From assembly GCA_002315795.1 (NCBI GenBank), contig DCIF01000118.1:7562-15210 (forward strand): a stretch of 7,649 bases of DNA, given 5' to 3'. This stretch comes from Bacteroidales bacterium UBA1733 (lineage in GTDB: Bacteria > Bacteroidota > Bacteroidia > Bacteroidales > UBA3663). The translations under genes and the position numbers were made by a program. Below the pieces are notes generated by a model. It ran no database searches and was not told where the DNA came from. It was given only the letters and a program-made list of their open reading frames with translations. This document shows positions 6,974-7,649 of this stretch, piece after piece (within the stretch, counting starts at the first letter, position 1; every line of letters begins with the position of its first letter).

Positions 6974-7649
6974 TTACTGACGCAACTTCTCGAGCTGTTT
7001 CTGATTGATCTTCACGTCGAACTTCTTTCTCAGCTCGGCCACCCATACTTTCTCCAGTTCGGTCTGATAGTCGGCTATCACCGCACCACGCACGTCGTCA
7101 ATCGACTCTGGAGCGCTGATCACACGTCCGTAGGTCATGGCCTTTGGCATCTTCTCTCGTGGAGTAAAGCTGGCACCAGCCACCTTCAGTTGCTCCACAT
7201 CTACCAGCGCATTGTCTCCTTCCGAGAAAATGCCGTTGATGATATGGAAGCGTGGTGCCTTCGGATTCGGTGTCAGGATCGAATCGGTCAGAATCGTCTG
7301 TCTCACCACGTCTGCAGCTTCCAGCGCATCCTGATGATCGTAGATTGTCTTTAGCGCTGTGTAGAGCAGCGAATCATCGGCACATTCGATGAAAGCACCC
7401 TTGAACTTAGGCTTCTCGTAGTTGAAATCCGCACGATGCTGGTCAAAATAACGCTGCTGACCCACCGAGTCTTTCTGCGCCTTCTCCCACACGGCCTCGT
7501 TGCTTACCTCGAAGAGCATCAGTCCGTCATGATATTCGCGATAGATGTTTCTGAAGTCAGGTTCACGCTCCTCCAGATGTTCATCCAGCCACTGCAGCAG
7601 CTGTTCGTCATCCATCGCACCGATCTGCTTACGCAACTTCTTGTCCTGC
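6974..7649 (-). CDS. SurA/PpiC-like periplasmic chaperone, C-terminal 224 residues (5' end outside window)
   Basis: The reading frame is open to the window edge, so the start lies beyond base 7649. A TTG at 7634-7636 could be taken for a start, but in-frame codons (Gln-Asp-Lys-Lys) continue upstream of it. The visible part contains FRNIYREYHDGLMLFEVSNEAVWEKAQKDS and QQRYFDQHRADF, the helical segment I recall after the PPIase domains in Bacteroidales SurA/PpiC-like proteins. The end, VRGAVIADYQTELEKVWVAELRKKFDVKINQ, is the typical C-terminal helix of that group. No complete parvulin domain lies within the visible part, so catalytic function cannot be judged. Its position 43 bases before a second PPIase gene fits a tandem pair of envelope chaperones. 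Confidence is high that it is a real gene and moderate for the family. Confidence 0.78.
   Translation of the reverse strand, partial: QDKKLRKQIGAMDDEQLLQWLDEHLEEREPDFRNIYREYHDGLMLFEVSNEAVWEKAQKDSVGQQRYFDQHRADFNYEKPKFKGAFIECADDSLLYTALKTIYDHQDALEAADVVRQTILTDSILTPNPKAPRFHIINGIFSEGDNALVDVEQLKVAGASFTPREKMPKAMTYGRVISAPESIDDVRGAVIADYQTELEKVWVAELRKKFDVKINQKQLEKLRQ

Noticed and set aside
7634..7636. TTG as the start of the PPIase-like gene
   Set aside because: The frame stays open to the window edge and the visible part corresponds to the middle and C-terminus of a longer family, so the real start is outside the window.
1..7649. Defence system, toxin-antitoxin pair, prophage or insertion sequence
   Set aside because: All coding space is filled by housekeeping genes on one strand, with no transposase, integrase, inverted repeats or foreign-looking composition.

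Overview
The window looks like a stretch of Bacteroidales chromosome, most likely Prevotellaceae (Prevotella/Segatella-like). This rests on the gene set and order (two parvulin-type chaperone genes, an OstA-like gene, a small membrane protein, mutL), on gene starts without clear Shine-Dalgarno sequences, and on the style of the encoded proteins. The assignment is inference, since no rRNA or other taxonomic marker lies in the window.

All seven supported genes are on the minus strand and are transcribed from high to low coordinates. In that order they are: the C-terminal part of a SurA/PpiC-like periplasmic chaperone (6974-7649, cut by the window edge); a complete SurA-like peptidyl-prolyl isomerase (5563-6930); an OstA/LptA-like envelope protein (3413-5563); a 100-residue protein with a C-terminal membrane segment (3052-3354); the mismatch-repair protein MutL (1133-3043); an SH3b plus NlpC/P60 cell-wall peptide hydrolase (291-1112); and the first 96 residues of MurF (1-288, cut by the window edge). 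Gaps between genes are at most 58 bases, one pair overlaps by one base (TGATG) and another is separated by two bases, so the cluster is probably one operon or a few closely coupled transcripts. I see no terminator, tRNA, rRNA, mobile element, CRISPR array or recombination site, and no stretch above 300 bases without a gene.

The theme is envelope construction. The two PPIases would chaperone proteins on their way to the outer membrane, the OstA-like protein belongs to the fold family that carries lipopolysaccharide across the periplasm, and the NlpC/P60 enzyme and MurF act at the breakdown and synthesis ends of murein peptide metabolism. MutL sits in the middle of this set without an obvious functional tie.

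I did not find a convincing new system. The observations most worth checking are: the MutL C-terminal domain, which lacks the metal-binding endonuclease residues but keeps a sliding-clamp motif; a 24-base tandem repeat encoding DSIPxxxM units followed by a lysine-rich stretch inside the OstA-like protein; a degenerate PSR repeat in the MutL linker; and two short gene leaders that appear to share the same sequence modules.
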